This document shows positions 14,225 to 23,763 of a stretch of 36,199 nt of DNA, one piece after another. The number at the start of each line of letters is the position of its first letter. Positions within the stretch are counted from its first letter, which is position 1. The stretch is from an uncultured Bacteroidota bacterium. Lineage in GTDB: Bacteria; Bacteroidota; Bacteroidia; Bacteroidales; VadinHA17. The position numbers and the translations under genes were made by a program. Location of the stretch: NCBI GenBank assembly GCA_937864815.1, contig CALMJY010000082.1, forward strand, positions 1 through 36,199, read 5' to 3'. The notes under the pieces were generated by a model. That model was given only the letters and a program-made list of their open reading frames with translations. It was not told the DNA's origin and made no database searches.

Positions 14225-15988
14225 CTAAATTCCTCTTTTTACCAGAGTATCGGGTATTGAAACAAGTGTAATTCCGTCTTTTCGGCCCAGATTGCCTGAA
14301 TACTGTTTATCTGCCATGTTATTCCAGTGCTCATGTACACCAAGACTTTTCAATGGTCTTCCACTTTTGTCAGGATCATAGGCAATTCCCTCAGGCCAGT
14401 TACTGGAATCAGCTGCCTGATGAAGATGGTCATCAACACCATACATATTTGGTCCTTCCTCAAATACACTATTTGCAGCATTATGTTCATTTATACCATT
14501 CCACTCACTCCTGAGGAAATCATAACAAACTGACTCCAATGCAACCTGATCCTGTGACATGAATATTGAATTGCTCCAGTCATTGTTGAATGGAGCCATG
14601 TAATATTTTACCGGTCCTTTTGTCTCATCTGAGCCACCTCCATATAATCCGTCGACAATAAAAAGCATTGTGTTCTGACCCAGATATTTACTACCCATAA
14701 GATCAACCAGTACCCTGTACTTCCTGTATCCGCCATTTGATGCCTTGCCAACCTGGCGCGGGGATTCTTCCCAAAGCGGTGCTACAAGTGCATAATGAAG
14801 GTGACTTGCACTTCTCCTGGTATGGGATCCGAAATGATTTTTCGAGGTCAGGCTTATCCCGGCTGAACCATGAGGCTTAAGACTGGCAACATTTATCATG
14901 TAATTTGCCTGTTCAATTATGTCAAACAGCTTATCAGCCTGCTTCTTATCTGAATAAAATAATAGTTCTTTTTCTGTCGGTCTGATAAGTGTCCTGCTGA
15001 ACTGTTCAGAAAATTTGTCTATATACTTCACATTTGGAAATTCTGAATGCCAGGCTTCATAGTTATGACCAAAAATATGGGCAATGGGATCGCCGACATA
15101 TATATCTTCCTGTCTGACACCGGCATTATTAACCAGTTCCCTGAGTAATTCCAGTACAATATATGGTGAAGTCTCTGTAGCTCCTGTGAACCTTCCTCTT
15201 CTCTGGCCTTGTTTGATCTCCCTGGGAACTGCATATCCGTTATTCTGATCTTCCTTTGATAATGCCCAGGATGCAGTACCCTGATTTATCTTTATAAAAA
15301 CCTTTTCACCTTCTGTATATCCCCGTTTCTTGCCATGAACAGTTTTATTATGCTGTTTGAAAAGGGCATCCCACGATTTCGGGAGGTCACTATTACCGCC
15401 AACCTTTATTATTGCATCTGAAACCATTGTGCCTACAACCTTGCTATCTGTATTAGCAGGGGAGAAGAACCAGTCGTAATTTTCAATAGTGTTTTTGCAG
15501 TTTTCATTAGTCGCCTCAGGATTCCATGCCCAGACAACAACTCCGGGTTTAATACCTCTTGCCTTACCAAACGGTGTGTTGGCACCATCCTGTGGTCCTT
15601 TAAGAACTTTTTCCTGGGAAGAAGCAAAAGAGGTGTCACTGGAAATATTTATTCCGGTAAACAGAAACAAAATAAATATCAGAATTACAGTTGTAACTGA
15701 AAATGGCTTTCGGATATTATCGGAGAATTTTCTGATTGTCAGAGATATACCGCCAAGAGAAAGCAGGTAGATAACAAATCCCGACATGAAAGGAGCAACA
15801 GCCCTGACACAAGGATATGCAGCTCTTGACGGCTTTGGAATTACACGGCAAAAAAACCAGATTGTGGAAACGATGCCCAGTAGTATCAACAGTACTTTAT
15901 CCGGCAGCTTCCTGTTTTTAAGCCAAAACTGAATATTCCGGTACCAGTTTTTTCTGAGAGGTTTCACAGATTTCTCTTCCGAATTCAT
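14225..15988 (-). CDS. Membrane-anchored DUF362 domain protein
   Basis: The longest frame starts at a TTG (16051); the ATG at 15988 (MNSEEKSVKPLRKNWYRN) is more likely and gives 587 aa. Three hydrophobic segments occupy roughly residues 30-135 (LLILLGIVSTIWFFCRV, MSGFVIYLLSLGGISLTI, VTTVILIFILFLFTGI). About 440 residues follow that resemble DUF362: GEKVFIKINQG, VGDPIAHIFGHNYEAW, and MINVASLKPHGSAGISLTSKNHFGSH, plus FMSQDQVALESVCYDFLRSEW. DUF362 proteins are often found with iron-sulfur domains, but no CxxCxxC cluster motif is seen here. The large domain probably lies in the periplasm. Function is unknown. Confidence 0.75.
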   Translation of the reverse strand: MNSEEKSVKPLRKNWYRNIQFWLKNRKLPDKVLLILLGIVSTIWFFCRVIPKPSRAAYPCVRAVAPFMSGFVIYLLSLGGISLTIRKFSDNIRKPFSVTTVILIFILFLFTGINISSDTSFASSQEKVLKGPQDGANTPFGKARGIKPGVVVWAWNPEATNENCKNTIENYDWFFSPANTDSKVVGTMVSDAIIKVGGNSDLPKSWDALFKQHNKTVHGKKRGYTEGEKVFIKINQGTASWALSKEDQNNGYAVPREIKQGQRRGRFTGATETSPYIVLELLRELVNNAGVRQEDIYVGDPIAHIFGHNYEAWHSEFPNVKYIDKFSEQFSRTLIRPTEKELLFYSDKKQADKLFDIIEQANYMINVASLKPHGSAGISLTSKNHFGSHTRRSASHLHYALVAPLWEESPRQVGKASNGGYRKYRVLVDLMGSKYLGQNTMLFIVDGLYGGGSDETKGPVKYYMAPFNNDWSNSIFMSQDQVALESVCYDFLRSEWNGINEHNAANSVFEEGPNMYGVDDHLHQAADSSNWPEGIAYDPDKSGRPLKSLGVHEHWNNMADKQYSGNLGRKDGITLVSIPDTLVKRGI

Positions 15989-16103
15989 TTTACTAATAAA
16001 TAAGCAGTTACAATTAAAAATCTTATTCGCTGCAAATACCTTAATATACAATGCAAATTAGACAGAAATTGGTTTATCAGGCACTTATTACTATTAAAAT
16101 AAG

Positions 16104-16727
16104 TTAAAATGAACCGCAATTCCATTCCAGATAGAATTGCTTCAGGAAAAGTTCGAGAAATTCATGTCTCTCACGGGCCAGAATTCTTGCTGTTTCTGTA
16201 TTCATCATGGCCCTCAGCAAAAGCAGCTTTTCATAAAAGTGATTTATTGTTGAATATCTGTTTTCCCCTTCAACCGGACTATATATTATATTATTCCTGT
16301 ATCCTCCGTAATTGAAAGCCCTGGCGACTCCTATTGCACCAATCGCATCCAGCCTGTCAGCATCCTGTACTATCCTGAGAAGATCATTCTTCACACCGGG
16401 TTCTTTTTTTCTGCTGCTGAATGACACCTCCTGAACAATATTAATTATCCTTGAACTGAATGTACCTAAACCGTTATCATCCAGAAACATGGATAATTGT
16501 TCAACAGACTCAGCCTGATTGCCGCTTTCGAATTTAGAATCTGCAAAATCATGAAAAAGTGCTGCAAGGTCCACAAGTAAAGGATCTTCGAGATTTTCCT
16601 TTTCATTGATGTAAGCTGAAAGATTTCTTACTCTTGTTATATGCCACCAATCGTGACCACTATCATACCTGGCCATCTTATCCTTAACAAACTTTTCAGC
16701 CATCTCGATTTTATTCTTATCGCTCAT
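16104..16727 (-). CDS. HD domain protein (YedJ-like metal-dependent phosphohydrolase)
   Basis: A 207-residue cytoplasmic protein of the HD superfamily. The metal-binding residues are visible: H25 (in SGHDWWHITRVRNLS, with a second His at 29), the paired H59-D60 (LAALFHDFADSKF) and Asp in IVQDADRLDAIGAIGVARAF. The GHDWWHI start and DADRLDAIGAIG block are typical of the YedJ group. Members hydrolyse phosphomonoesters or nucleotides; the physiological substrate of this one is not known. It is divergent from cinA, with a 65-nt region between the two start codons that holds the cinA promoter. Confidence 0.9.
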   Translation of the reverse strand: MSDKNKIEMAEKFVKDKMARYDSGHDWWHITRVRNLSAYINEKENLEDPLLVDLAALFHDFADSKFESGNQAESVEQLSMFLDDNGLGTFSSRIINIVQEVSFSSRKKEPGVKNDLLRIVQDADRLDAIGAIGVARAFNYGGYRNNIIYSPVEGENRYSTINHFYEKLLLLRAMMNTETARILARERHEFLELFLKQFYLEWNCGSF

Positions 16728-16740
16728 TTCTCATAATTAA

Positions 16741-16771
16741 TTGTTTGTTGAACTTACAAAAATTAATTTTG
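16741..16771 (+). promoter_or_regulatory. Promoter of cinA (TTG-N20-TAATTTTG)
   Basis: TTG at 16741-16743 and TAATTTTG at 16764-16771 are separated by 20 nt, the expected spacing for the Bacteroidota housekeeping sigma factor. The -7 element ends 21 nt before the cinA ATG at 16793. The longest frame begins at a TTG (16745) inside this promoter, so that start is excluded. Confidence 0.7.
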
Positions 16772-16792
16772 CAAAGCATTATAAATGACAGA

Positions 16793-18034
16793 ATGAAGGC
16801 TGCAATAATAACAATCGGAGATGAAATCCTTATAGGTCAGACAGTTGACACAAATTCTGCATGGATAGGAGCGGAATTGAGTAAGTCGGGGTTTGATGTT
16901 TTTACAATTATTTCAGTGCATGACGCAAAGGAAGATATCATATATGCCCTGAAGGAAATTACCGGCAAGGCTGATGTAGTTTTGATTACCGGCGGTCTTG
17001 GACCAACAAGTGATGACATTACAAAACCTGTGCTCTGTGAATTCTTTAATACCAGGCTTGTCGAAAATTCTCAGGTGAAAAGCATGATTGAAGAAATGAT
17101 GAGACGCAGGAATAACCCGATGAATGAAAACAACAGAAGACAATCACTTGTTCCTGAATGCTGTAAAGTACTCACAAATGCCAGGGGAACTGCACCAGGT
17201 ATGTGGTTTGAAAAGGACGGAACAATCTATATTTCAATGCCCGGTGTTCCTTCTGAAATGAAATATCTGATGACAGAACATGTCTTACCTGAACTAAACA
17301 GACGCTTTACTTCACAGATTATATTGCACAGAAATATAATGACTTATGGAACATTTGAAGCTAAGCTCGCAGAAATTCTTACTGACTTTGAAAAAGGCCT
17401 TCCGTCAAATATTAAACTGGCATACCTGCCTTCATCAGGTGTAATAAAATTAAGACTGACAGGAAAGGGAGATAACCATAAAATGCTTATGGAACAGATG
17501 TCCTCCCAGGTTGAAATTCTGTACAGGACTATACCTGAATTCATATACGGCGAAGATGAAGATCCTCTGGAGAAAGTAATCGGTGATCTTCTGAAGGAGA
17601 AAAAACAAACAGTCTGCACCGCTGAAAGCTGCACCGGAGGCGAAATCGCACATCTCATAACTGGCATTCCCGGGTGTTCAGAATATTACAAAGGATCCAT
17701 TATAGCTTACTCCAATTCTGTTAAATCAACTGTACTCAATGTTCCTGATGAAATAATAAAAAATCACGGTGCTGTAAGTGAAGAAGTCGTAAAATATATG
17801 GCTGATGAAACAAGGAAACTCTTACAGGCAGATTATTGCATTGCTACCTCAGGTATTGCAGGTCCTGATGGAGGAAGTGAATATAAACCGGTTGGCACAT
17901 TATGTATGGCTGTTTCATCGGAAAAGAGAACAATTACAGATAAAAGAGTCTTTGGGACAGAAAGGCAGACCAATATAATAAGATTTTCAATGGCGGCATT
18001 AAACCTTTTGCGAAAGCAGATTATTTCACTTTAG
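16793..18034 (+). CDS. cinA: CinA family protein, nicotinamide-nucleotide amidase / competence-damage inducible
   Basis: A 413-residue two-domain protein. The N-terminal MoCF-like domain (COG1058) shows MKAAIITIGDEILIGQTVDTN, VVLITGGLGPTSDDIT and the ARGTAPGMW and SMPGVPSEM blocks. The C-terminal CinA domain has the amidase motif TVCTAESCTGGEIAHLIT, the YSNSVKSTVLNVP segment and ATSGIAGPDGGSEYKPVGTL. CinA removes the amide from nicotinamide mononucleotide in pyridine-nucleotide salvage and has also been linked to ADP-ribose hydrolysis. I chose the ATG at 16793, because the family begins MxAxIITIGDEIL and a promoter lies just upstream. Confidence 0.95.
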   Translation: MKAAIITIGDEILIGQTVDTNSAWIGAELSKSGFDVFTIISVHDAKEDIIYALKEITGKADVVLITGGLGPTSDDITKPVLCEFFNTRLVENSQVKSMIEEMMRRRNNPMNENNRRQSLVPECCKVLTNARGTAPGMWFEKDGTIYISMPGVPSEMKYLMTEHVLPELNRRFTSQIILHRNIMTYGTFEAKLAEILTDFEKGLPSNIKLAYLPSSGVIKLRLTGKGDNHKMLMEQMSSQVEILYRTIPEFIYGEDEDPLEKVIGDLLKEKKQTVCTAESCTGGEIAHLITGIPGCSEYYKGSIIAYSNSVKSTVLNVPDEIIKNHGAVSEEVVKYMADETRKLLQADYCIATSGIAGPDGGSEYKPVGTLCMAVSSEKRTITDKRVFGTERQTNIIRFSMAALNLLRKQIISL

Positions 18035-18078
18035 ATGCCTTGTAAGTTATTACAATACAACTGAATATGTGCTAATTA

Positions 18079-18104
18079 GCCCACCTTCTGGGAAGGAGCA
18101 GGGC
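18079..18104. other. Hairpin in the cinA-rpmB gap
   Basis: GCCC-A-CCTTC-TGG-GAAGG-AGCA-GGGC forms a compact GC-rich hairpin 45 nt after the cinA stop. A run of A rather than T follows, so it is not a standard terminator in the + direction. It lies upstream of the rpmB promoter and so outside the rpmB transcript. Confidence 0.45.
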
Positions 18105-18131
18105 AGATTCTGAAAAAAAGTGAATAAAATA

Positions 18132-18163
18132 TTTGTTTAATCAGATAAAAATCACGTTCTTTG
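18132..18163 (+). promoter_or_regulatory. Promoter of the rpmB-rpmG operon (TTTG-N20-GTTCTTTG)
   Basis: TTTG at 18132-18135 and GTTCTTTG at 18156-18163 are 20 nt apart. The -7 element keeps the TTTG half but lacks TA. It lies 50 nt before the rpmB ATG and is the best promoter in the 179-nt gap. Confidence 0.5.
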
Positions 18164-18213
18164 CGCTTCATTTTAAAAGGACAAACGTTAGTTAAGAAGT
18201 AAAACAAACATCA

Positions 18214-18456
18214 ATGTCAAAGATTTGTCAGGTTACAGGAAAAAAAGCGATAGTAGGAAACAACGTTTCTCACTCAAAAAGAAGGACTAAGAGGAAATTC
18301 TATCCAAATCTTTTTGTGAAGAAATATTATCTGCCGGAGGAAGAGAGATGGATTACCCTTAAGGTTTCGGCTGCAGGAATTCGCACCATAAGTAAGAATG
18401 GTCTTGCAAGTGTCCTTAAGGAATCTAAGGAAAAAGGTTATATAGTGAATTATTAA
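18214..18456 (+). CDS. rpmB: 50S ribosomal protein L28
   Basis: An 80-residue protein with the L28 hallmark [11 protein letters not shown], then a basic [16 protein letters not shown] segment and a C-terminal [14 protein letters not shown] helix. Length and start are typical of Bacteroidota L28. It binds 23S rRNA in the large subunit. It is the first gene of rpmB-rpmG-DUF4295, with 13 nt to rpmG. Confidence 0.98.
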   Translation: MSKICQVTGKKAIVGNNVSHSKRRTKRKFYPNLFVKKYYLPEEERWITLKVSAAGIRTISKNGLASVLKESKEKGYIVNY

Positions 18457-18469
18457 ACAAGGATAGAAA

Positions 18470-18658
18470 ATGGCAAAGAAGGCTAAAGGCAACAGACAGC
18501 AGGTAATACTTGAATGTACCGAGCACAAGGAAAGCGGTATGCCTGGCACATCCAGATATATTACTACCAAGAACAGGAAAAATACTCCTGATCGTATGGA
18601 AAGAAAGAAGTATAACCCGGTTCTCAAGAAATATACACTTCACAGAGAAATCAAGTAA
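18470..18658 (+). CDS. rpmG: 50S ribosomal protein L33 (zinc-free type)
   Basis: A 62-residue protein with typical L33 segments: [29 protein letters not shown], and [19 protein letters not shown]. Only one cysteine is present, so the zinc-ribbon CxxC pairs of C+ paralogues are missing; this is a C-minus form. It lies 13 nt after rpmB and 11 nt before the DUF4295 gene. Confidence 0.98.
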   Translation: MAKKAKGNRQQVILECTEHKESGMPGTSRYITTKNRKNTPDRMERKKYNPVLKKYTLHREIK

Positions 18659-18669
18659 ATTTTTAAAAC

Positions 18670-18825
18670 ATGGCAAAGAAAGTTGTTGCAACCCTAAAGA
18701 CAGGAACAGGCAAAGCATTTACAAAATGCATTAAAATGTCAAAGTCCGACAAAACAGGAGCTTATATTTTCAAGGAAGAGATTGTTCATAATGATCACAT
18801 CAAAGATTTCTTCGCAAAGAAGTAA
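18670..18825 (+). CDS. DUF4295 small basic protein
   Basis: A 51-codon gene (MAKKVVATLKTGTGKAFTKC at its start, ending in KDFFAKK) that is easy to miss because it is short. It matches the Bacteroidota-specific DUF4295 family in sequence, length and position, always small, basic and rich in Lys and Thr. It lies 11 nt after rpmG and is followed by a strong terminator, so it is the last gene of the ribosomal operon. The position and composition suggest a ribosome-associated protein; this is inference. Confidence 0.9.
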   Translation: MAKKVVATLKTGTGKAFTKCIKMSKSDKTGAYIFKEEIVHNDHIKDFFAKK

Positions 18826-18850
18826 ACTGGAATTTTAAAATAAATTTTAT

Positions 18851-18884
18851 GGCTTTCTTCTTTAATGAAGGAAGCCTTTTTTTT
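18851..18884 (+). terminator. Rho-independent terminator after rpmB-rpmG-DUF4295
   Basis: GGCTTTCTTC pairs with GAAGGAAGCC (10 bp with one T-G pair, 6-nt loop TTTAAT) and is followed by eight T. It separates the ribosomal operon from ftsY, whose ATG lies 32 nt downstream. Confidence 0.92.
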
Positions 18885-18916
18885 AATTAACCACCTTATT
18901 AAATAAAAACTTAGCA

Positions 18917-19873
18917 ATGGCTTTATTCGGATTTCTTGGGAAGGAAAAAAAGGAGAGTCTTGATAAAGGTCTTGAGAAAACCAAAGAGAGTGTTTTTATT
19001 AAATTATCAAGGGCTGTTGCAGGTAAATCGAAGGTTGATGATGAAGTACTTGATAATCTGGAAGAGGTATTGGTTTCATCTGATGTAGGTGTTGCCACTA
19101 CTCTGAACATAATTGAGCGTATTGAAAAACGGGTAGCTCGTGATAAATACCTCAATACAAGTGAATTAAATTCTATACTAAAAGAAGAAATTGCCGGACT
19201 ACTCGAAAAGAACCAGTCAGGCACTGAGCAGGATTTCTTTTCCGGTCTAAAACATAAACCATATGTAATTATGGTTGTTGGGGTGAATGGAGCCGGTAAA
19301 ACAACAACAATAGCAAAACTGGCTTACCAGTTCAAATCTGCGGGTAAAAAGGTTATAGTGGGGGCAGCCGATACTTTCAGGGCAGCAGCAATAGATCAGC
19401 TCCAGATCTGGGCCGACAGGGTGGGCGTTTCGATAATTAAGCAGCAAATGGGTTCAGATCCCGCTTCAGTAGCTTATGATACACTCCGTTCAGCCGTTGC
19501 CTCCGACATGGATGTAGTGATTATTGATACAGCCGGACGGCTTCACAACAAGATTAACCTCATGACTGAGCTTTCAAAGATTAAAAGGGTTATGGAAAAG
19601 GTTGTGACTGAAGCACCACATGAAGTTCTTCTGGTCCTCGATGGATCTACTGGACAGAATGCCTTTGAACAGGCCAGGCAGTTTACAGCAGCAACTGATG
19701 TAACAGCTCTGGCTATCACCAAGCTCGATGGTACTGCCAAGGGAGGAGTGGTTATTGGTATATCAGACCAGTTTAAAATACCCGTGAAATATATAGGAGT
19801 GGGTGAAAAACTTGATGACCTTCTGATCTTCAATCGCTTCGATTTTGTAGATTCCCTCTTCAGTGAAAAATAA
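18917..19873 (+). CDS. ftsY: Signal recognition particle receptor FtsY
   Basis: A 318-residue SRP GTPase that receives ribosome-nascent chain complexes at the inner membrane. The N domain (about residues 20-105) is followed by the G domain: GVNGAGKTTTIAKL with Lys128, ADTFRAAAIDQLQIW, DTAGRLHNK, TKLDGTAKGG and the C-terminal GVGEKLDDLLIFNRFDFVDSLF block specific to FtsY. The acidic A domain found in enterobacteria is absent, leaving a short basic N-terminus, as is usual in Bacteroidota. Its stop codon overlaps the rimO start by 11 nt. Confidence 0.98.
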   Translation: MALFGFLGKEKKESLDKGLEKTKESVFIKLSRAVAGKSKVDDEVLDNLEEVLVSSDVGVATTLNIIERIEKRVARDKYLNTSELNSILKEEIAGLLEKNQSGTEQDFFSGLKHKPYVIMVVGVNGAGKTTTIAKLAYQFKSAGKKVIVGAADTFRAAAIDQLQIWADRVGVSIIKQQMGSDPASVAYDTLRSAVASDMDVVIIDTAGRLHNKINLMTELSKIKRVMEKVVTEAPHEVLLVLDGSTGQNAFEQARQFTAATDVTALAITKLDGTAKGGVVIGISDQFKIPVKYIGVGEKLDDLLIFNRFDFVDSLFSEK

Positions 19874-21161
19874 AAAAATAAACATAGTAACACTTGGTTG
19901 CTCAAAAAATGTCGTTGACTCTGAAAAACTTCTAAAGCAGATCAGCGCTGGAGGATTTGAAATCGCATATGATTCTTCCGATACATCTGCAGGTACAGTT
20001 ATTGTGAACACATGCGGCTTTATAAATGACGCAAAGGAAGAGAGCATCGATACAATCCTGAAATATGTAAAGGAACAGAAATCCGGGAAAATAGACAATC
20101 TGTATGTAATGGGTTGTTTATCTGAGAGATACATGGATGCCTTGCAGCACGAGATCCCGGAAGTGAAAAAATACTTCGGCGTAAATAATCTGACTGATAT
20201 TTTAAATGAACTGGGTGTCAGACAGAATAATGATCTGCTGTCTGAAAGAACACTTACAGGCCCCGGACACTATGCCTACCTTAAAATAGCTGAAGGCTGT
20301 GACAGAACCTGTGCATTTTGTGCAATTCCCGGAATAAGAGGTCCTTACATATCACGACCTGTGGAGGAGTTATTCCATGAAGCATCACTTCTGGCAGATA
20401 AAGGTGTAAAGGAAATAATTCTTATTGCACAGGACCTTAGCTATTATGGACTCGATCTGTACAGGAAACAATCTCTTCCGTTACTTGTAAAAGAGCTCCT
20501 GAAAATTGAAAAACTTGAATGGATCAGGCTGCATTATTTGTATCCTGCCAATTTTCCTGCAGAACTGATACCTGTAATAAGGGATAATCCCAGAGTCTGT
20601 AAATATATAGATATTCCTGTCCAGCATATTACTGACAAAATGCTGGCACTAATGAATAGATCTCACAATCGCAAAGAAACTGAGGATATTTTATACAGGC
20701 TCCGTAATGAAATACCAGGAGCTGTTATCCGTACAACTCTTATTGCAGGACATCCGGGTGAAACAGAGGAGGATTTTTCAGAACTCAGAAAGTTTGTAAA
20801 TGATTTCAGATTTGACAGACTTGGGGTGTTCAGGTATTCACATGAAGAGGACACCTACTCATACAATGAGTATAATGATGATATACCGGATGAAATAAAA
20901 GAATCACGAGTAGCAGAGCTCATGGAAATTCAGCAGAATATATCAGCTGAAAATAACGAAAAGCTGGTCGGCAGCATGCTAAAGGTTATTATCGACAGGA
21001 GGGAGGGAGAATACTATGCAGGAAGGTCTGAATATGACAGTCCGGAAGTCGATCAGGAAATACTTATTCCCGCTAAATTTAATCTTTTGCCCGGAAACTT
21101 CTATTATATAAAAATAAATCAGTCAACTGATTTCGACCTTTTCGGTGAACCAGCTGACTGA
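19863..21161 (+). CDS. rimO: Ribosomal protein S12 methylthiotransferase RimO
   Basis: RimO adds a methylthio group to an aspartate of ribosomal protein S12 using two 4Fe-4S clusters and SAM. The MTTase domain has Cys13 (TLGCSKN), Cys51 (VNTCGF) and Cys85 (MGCLSERY). The radical-SAM domain has C146-x3-C150-x2-C153 (GCDRTCAFCAIP), and a TRAM domain occupies the C-terminus (total 432 aa). TLGCSKNVVDSE distinguishes RimO from MiaB. The start is a GTG at 19863 that overlaps the end of ftsY by 11 nt; no ATG exists upstream of the first conserved cysteine, so the GTG start is well supported. Translational coupling with ftsY is likely. Confidence 0.97.
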   Translation: MKNKKINIVTLGCSKNVVDSEKLLKQISAGGFEIAYDSSDTSAGTVIVNTCGFINDAKEESIDTILKYVKEQKSGKIDNLYVMGCLSERYMDALQHEIPEVKKYFGVNNLTDILNELGVRQNNDLLSERTLTGPGHYAYLKIAEGCDRTCAFCAIPGIRGPYISRPVEELFHEASLLADKGVKEIILIAQDLSYYGLDLYRKQSLPLLVKELLKIEKLEWIRLHYLYPANFPAELIPVIRDNPRVCKYIDIPVQHITDKMLALMNRSHNRKETEDILYRLRNEIPGAVIRTTLIAGHPGETEEDFSELRKFVNDFRFDRLGVFRYSHEEDTYSYNEYNDDIPDEIKESRVAELMEIQQNISAENNEKLVGSMLKVIIDRREGEYYAGRSEYDSPEVDQEILIPAKFNLLPGNFYYIKINQSTDFDLFGEPAD

Positions 21162-21182
21162 CGTATATAACTTTCAATAATA

Positions 21183-23726
21183 TTATTCCTCAGATTCAGT
21201 GTTTTCTGTCAGTTCCGCTTTTTTCTTCTGAATTTTTATTTTGATTTCCGATTTAGCGCTGTTGAATCCAACATATATTGTTTCACCTTCCTGCTGGGTT
21301 GCCTTTATAAGAACCTCAGCCATTGGATCTTCAAGGTATTTCTGAATTGCCCTTTTAAGGGGTCGTGCACCGTAATTGGCATCAAATCCCTTCTCGGCTA
21401 TAAAGTCGCGGGCCGCTGTTGCAATCTTAAGAGTATAACCAAGCGACATAACCCTGTCATATAAGCCCTTAAGCTCAAGATCAATAATCTTATTGATATC
21501 TTCCTTGCTCAGGGAGTTGAACATTATGACGTCATCGATTCTGTTAAGAAACTCAGGTGCAAAAGTCTTTTGAAGTGCTTTCTGAAGTATACTTTTTGTC
21601 TGCTCATCCCTTGAAGCCTTCTTCGCCTGTGTGTCAAAACCTATTCCGTGTCCGAACTCAGATATCTGCCTTGTTCCTATATTAGATGTCAGGATTACAA
21701 TGGTATTCCTGAAATCTACCCTGCGACCAAGGCTATCGGTAAGTTGTCCTTCATCAAGTACCTGAAGCATAATATGGAAGACATCGGGATGTGCCTTTTC
21801 AATCTCATCAAGCAGAACAACTGAATATGGTTTTCGGCGCACTTTCTCTGTGAGCTGGCCGCCTTCCTCATATCCAACATATCCGGGAGGAGCTCCAACG
21901 AGCCGTGATACCGAAAATTTTTCCATGTACTCACTCATATCTATTCTGACGAGATTGTCAGTTGTATCGAAAAGAAATTTGGCCAGGACCTTTGCAAGTT
22001 GTGTCTTGCCAACACCTGTCGGTCCCAGGAAAATGAAGGTTCCGATTGGTTTGTTTGGATCCTTCAGACCGGCACGATTTCGCTGAATGGACTTAACAAC
22101 CTTCTGTATTGCCTCATCCTGACCAATCACACTTCCCTTCAATTCGTCACCCATCTGTAACAACCTGGTACCTTCTGTCTGGGCAATACGCTGTACAGGA
22201 ACACCTGTCATCATGGCAACAACCTCTGCTACTTTCTCAGCATCAACCGTTTCGCGATTAACCGCAAGTTCCTTTTCCCATTTTTTCTTTTCAACTTCAA
22301 TCATGTCAATCAGATCTTTCTCACGATCACGGAAACTTGCCGCTTTTTCAAAATTCTGGTTTTTAACGGCAGTCATTTTCTCTTTTTTTGTTTCCTCCAG
22401 TTGCTTCTCAAGAATAAGAATCCTTTCAGGAACAACAATATTTGAAATATGTACACGTGAACCTGATTCATCAAGCGCATCAATTGCTTTATCAGGGAGA
22501 TGTCTGTCGGAGATATACCTGTTGGTAAGTTTTACACAAGCTTCAATGGCATCATCAGTATAATTTACATTGTGATGCTCTTCATACCTTTCCTTGATAT
22601 TATGCAAAATATGAATAGTCTCTTCAATCGAAGTAGGTTCAACTATTACCTTCTGGAAACGGCGTTCCAGGGCACCGTCTTTTTCAATATGCTGTCTGTA
22701 TTCATCCAGAGTTGTGGCACCTATGCATTGAATCTCACCACGGGCCAGTGCAGGCTTCAGCATATTTGCAGCATCAAGTGAACCTGTTGCACCGCCGGCT
22801 CCCACAATTGTGTGAATCTCATCAATAAAGAGTATGATATTATCATTCTTCGAGAGCTCATTCAGGATTGCCTTCATTCTTTCTTCAAACTGACCACGGT
22901 ACTTGGTACCTGCAACTATAGAAGCCAGGTCGAGAGCAACGACTCTTTTATTGAAAAGGACCCTGGATACATTCTTTTTTATAATTCTTAATGCAAGTCC
23001 CTCAGCAATAGCTGATTTACCTACGCCAGGTTCACCAATCAGAACCGGATTATTCTTTTTCCTTCTCGAAAGAATCTGAGCCAGCCTCTCGATTTCTCTT
23101 TCTCTTCCAACAACCGGATCAAGTCTGCCTTCCTCAGCCGCTTTTGTCAGGTCTATTCCAAAGTTATCGAGAACCGGAGTATCAGAAGATGATTTCGCTG
23201 AGGCAGAGGATGATGACTGGCCTTTTCCGGACGATCCGAGTCCCTGGCCTTCATCATCTTCATCTCTTGGAAAATCAGCCCGTGCACTTGGGGTATCGGT
23301 TTCCACCACCCGTCTTACCGACTGGTATGTAACATCAAGCTCCGTAAGAAACCTTGTTACAAGGGCATTTTCATCCTTCAGTATTGCCAGAAGAAGATGT
23401 TCAGTATCTATTGTAGGACTTTTTAGCGATTTAGCTTCCAGGTATACAAGTTTAAGTATTCGTTCAGTGCTCCTTAATAAAGGTATAACTTCTTGATCTG
23501 TAACAGGTATCGGATTATCGACTTTTATACTCTTCTCAAGAGATCCTTTTAAAACCATTAAATCAATACCCTGATTGATAAGTATTTCTATCGCAACACT
23601 CTCACCATCCCTCAGAATCCCGAGGAAAAGATGTTCAGGACTTATATGGCTGTTACCAAGTCTGATTGCTTCTTCCTTGGAATATCCCAGTATGTCTTTT
23701 ACTCTCTGCGAAAATTGTGAATCCAT
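21183..23726 (-). CDS. clpC: ATP-dependent Clp protease ATP-binding subunit ClpC
   Basis: An 847-residue Hsp100 unfoldase that feeds substrates to ClpP. It has two N-terminal Clp repeats ([34 protein letters not shown]), a Ser-rich linker at about 150-185, AAA1 with Walker A GEPGVGKS (Lys237), a UVR-like stretch in the middle region ([18 protein letters not shown]), and AAA2 with GPTGVGKT (Lys574) and [14 protein letters not shown] Walker B. The UVR-like middle domain identifies ClpC rather than ClpA or ClpB. It is divergent from gyrA across 252 nt. No CtsR-type heptad repeat operator is evident upstream. Confidence 0.97.
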   Translation of the reverse strand: MDSQFSQRVKDILGYSKEEAIRLGNSHISPEHLFLGILRDGESVAIEILINQGIDLMVLKGSLEKSIKVDNPIPVTDQEVIPLLRSTERILKLVYLEAKSLKSPTIDTEHLLLAILKDENALVTRFLTELDVTYQSVRRVVETDTPSARADFPRDEDDEGQGLGSSGKGQSSSSASAKSSSDTPVLDNFGIDLTKAAEEGRLDPVVGREREIERLAQILSRRKKNNPVLIGEPGVGKSAIAEGLALRIIKKNVSRVLFNKRVVALDLASIVAGTKYRGQFEERMKAILNELSKNDNIILFIDEIHTIVGAGGATGSLDAANMLKPALARGEIQCIGATTLDEYRQHIEKDGALERRFQKVIVEPTSIEETIHILHNIKERYEEHHNVNYTDDAIEACVKLTNRYISDRHLPDKAIDALDESGSRVHISNIVVPERILILEKQLEETKKEKMTAVKNQNFEKAASFRDREKDLIDMIEVEKKKWEKELAVNRETVDAEKVAEVVAMMTGVPVQRIAQTEGTRLLQMGDELKGSVIGQDEAIQKVVKSIQRNRAGLKDPNKPIGTFIFLGPTGVGKTQLAKVLAKFLFDTTDNLVRIDMSEYMEKFSVSRLVGAPPGYVGYEEGGQLTEKVRRKPYSVVLLDEIEKAHPDVFHIMLQVLDEGQLTDSLGRRVDFRNTIVILTSNIGTRQISEFGHGIGFDTQAKKASRDEQTKSILQKALQKTFAPEFLNRIDDVIMFNSLSKEDINKIIDLELKGLYDRVMSLGYTLKIATAARDFIAEKGFDANYGARPLKRAIQKYLEDPMAEVLIKATQQEGETIYVGFNSAKSEIKIKIQKKKAELTENTESEE

Positions 23727-23763
23727 TTTGTAGTCTCCAATTTTTTATAAAATTACGACATTC

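Noticed and set aside
15489-15770. 93-residue ORF opposite the DUF362 gene
   Set aside because: It lies entirely antisense to a well-supported gene and resembles no protein family.
18079-18104. L28 autoregulatory leader
   Set aside because: The hairpin lies upstream of the best rpmB promoter, so it would not be in the rpmB transcript.
19863-19873. Frameshift between ftsY and rimO
   Set aside because: Both proteins are full length with proper termini; the overlap is a normal short gene overlap.
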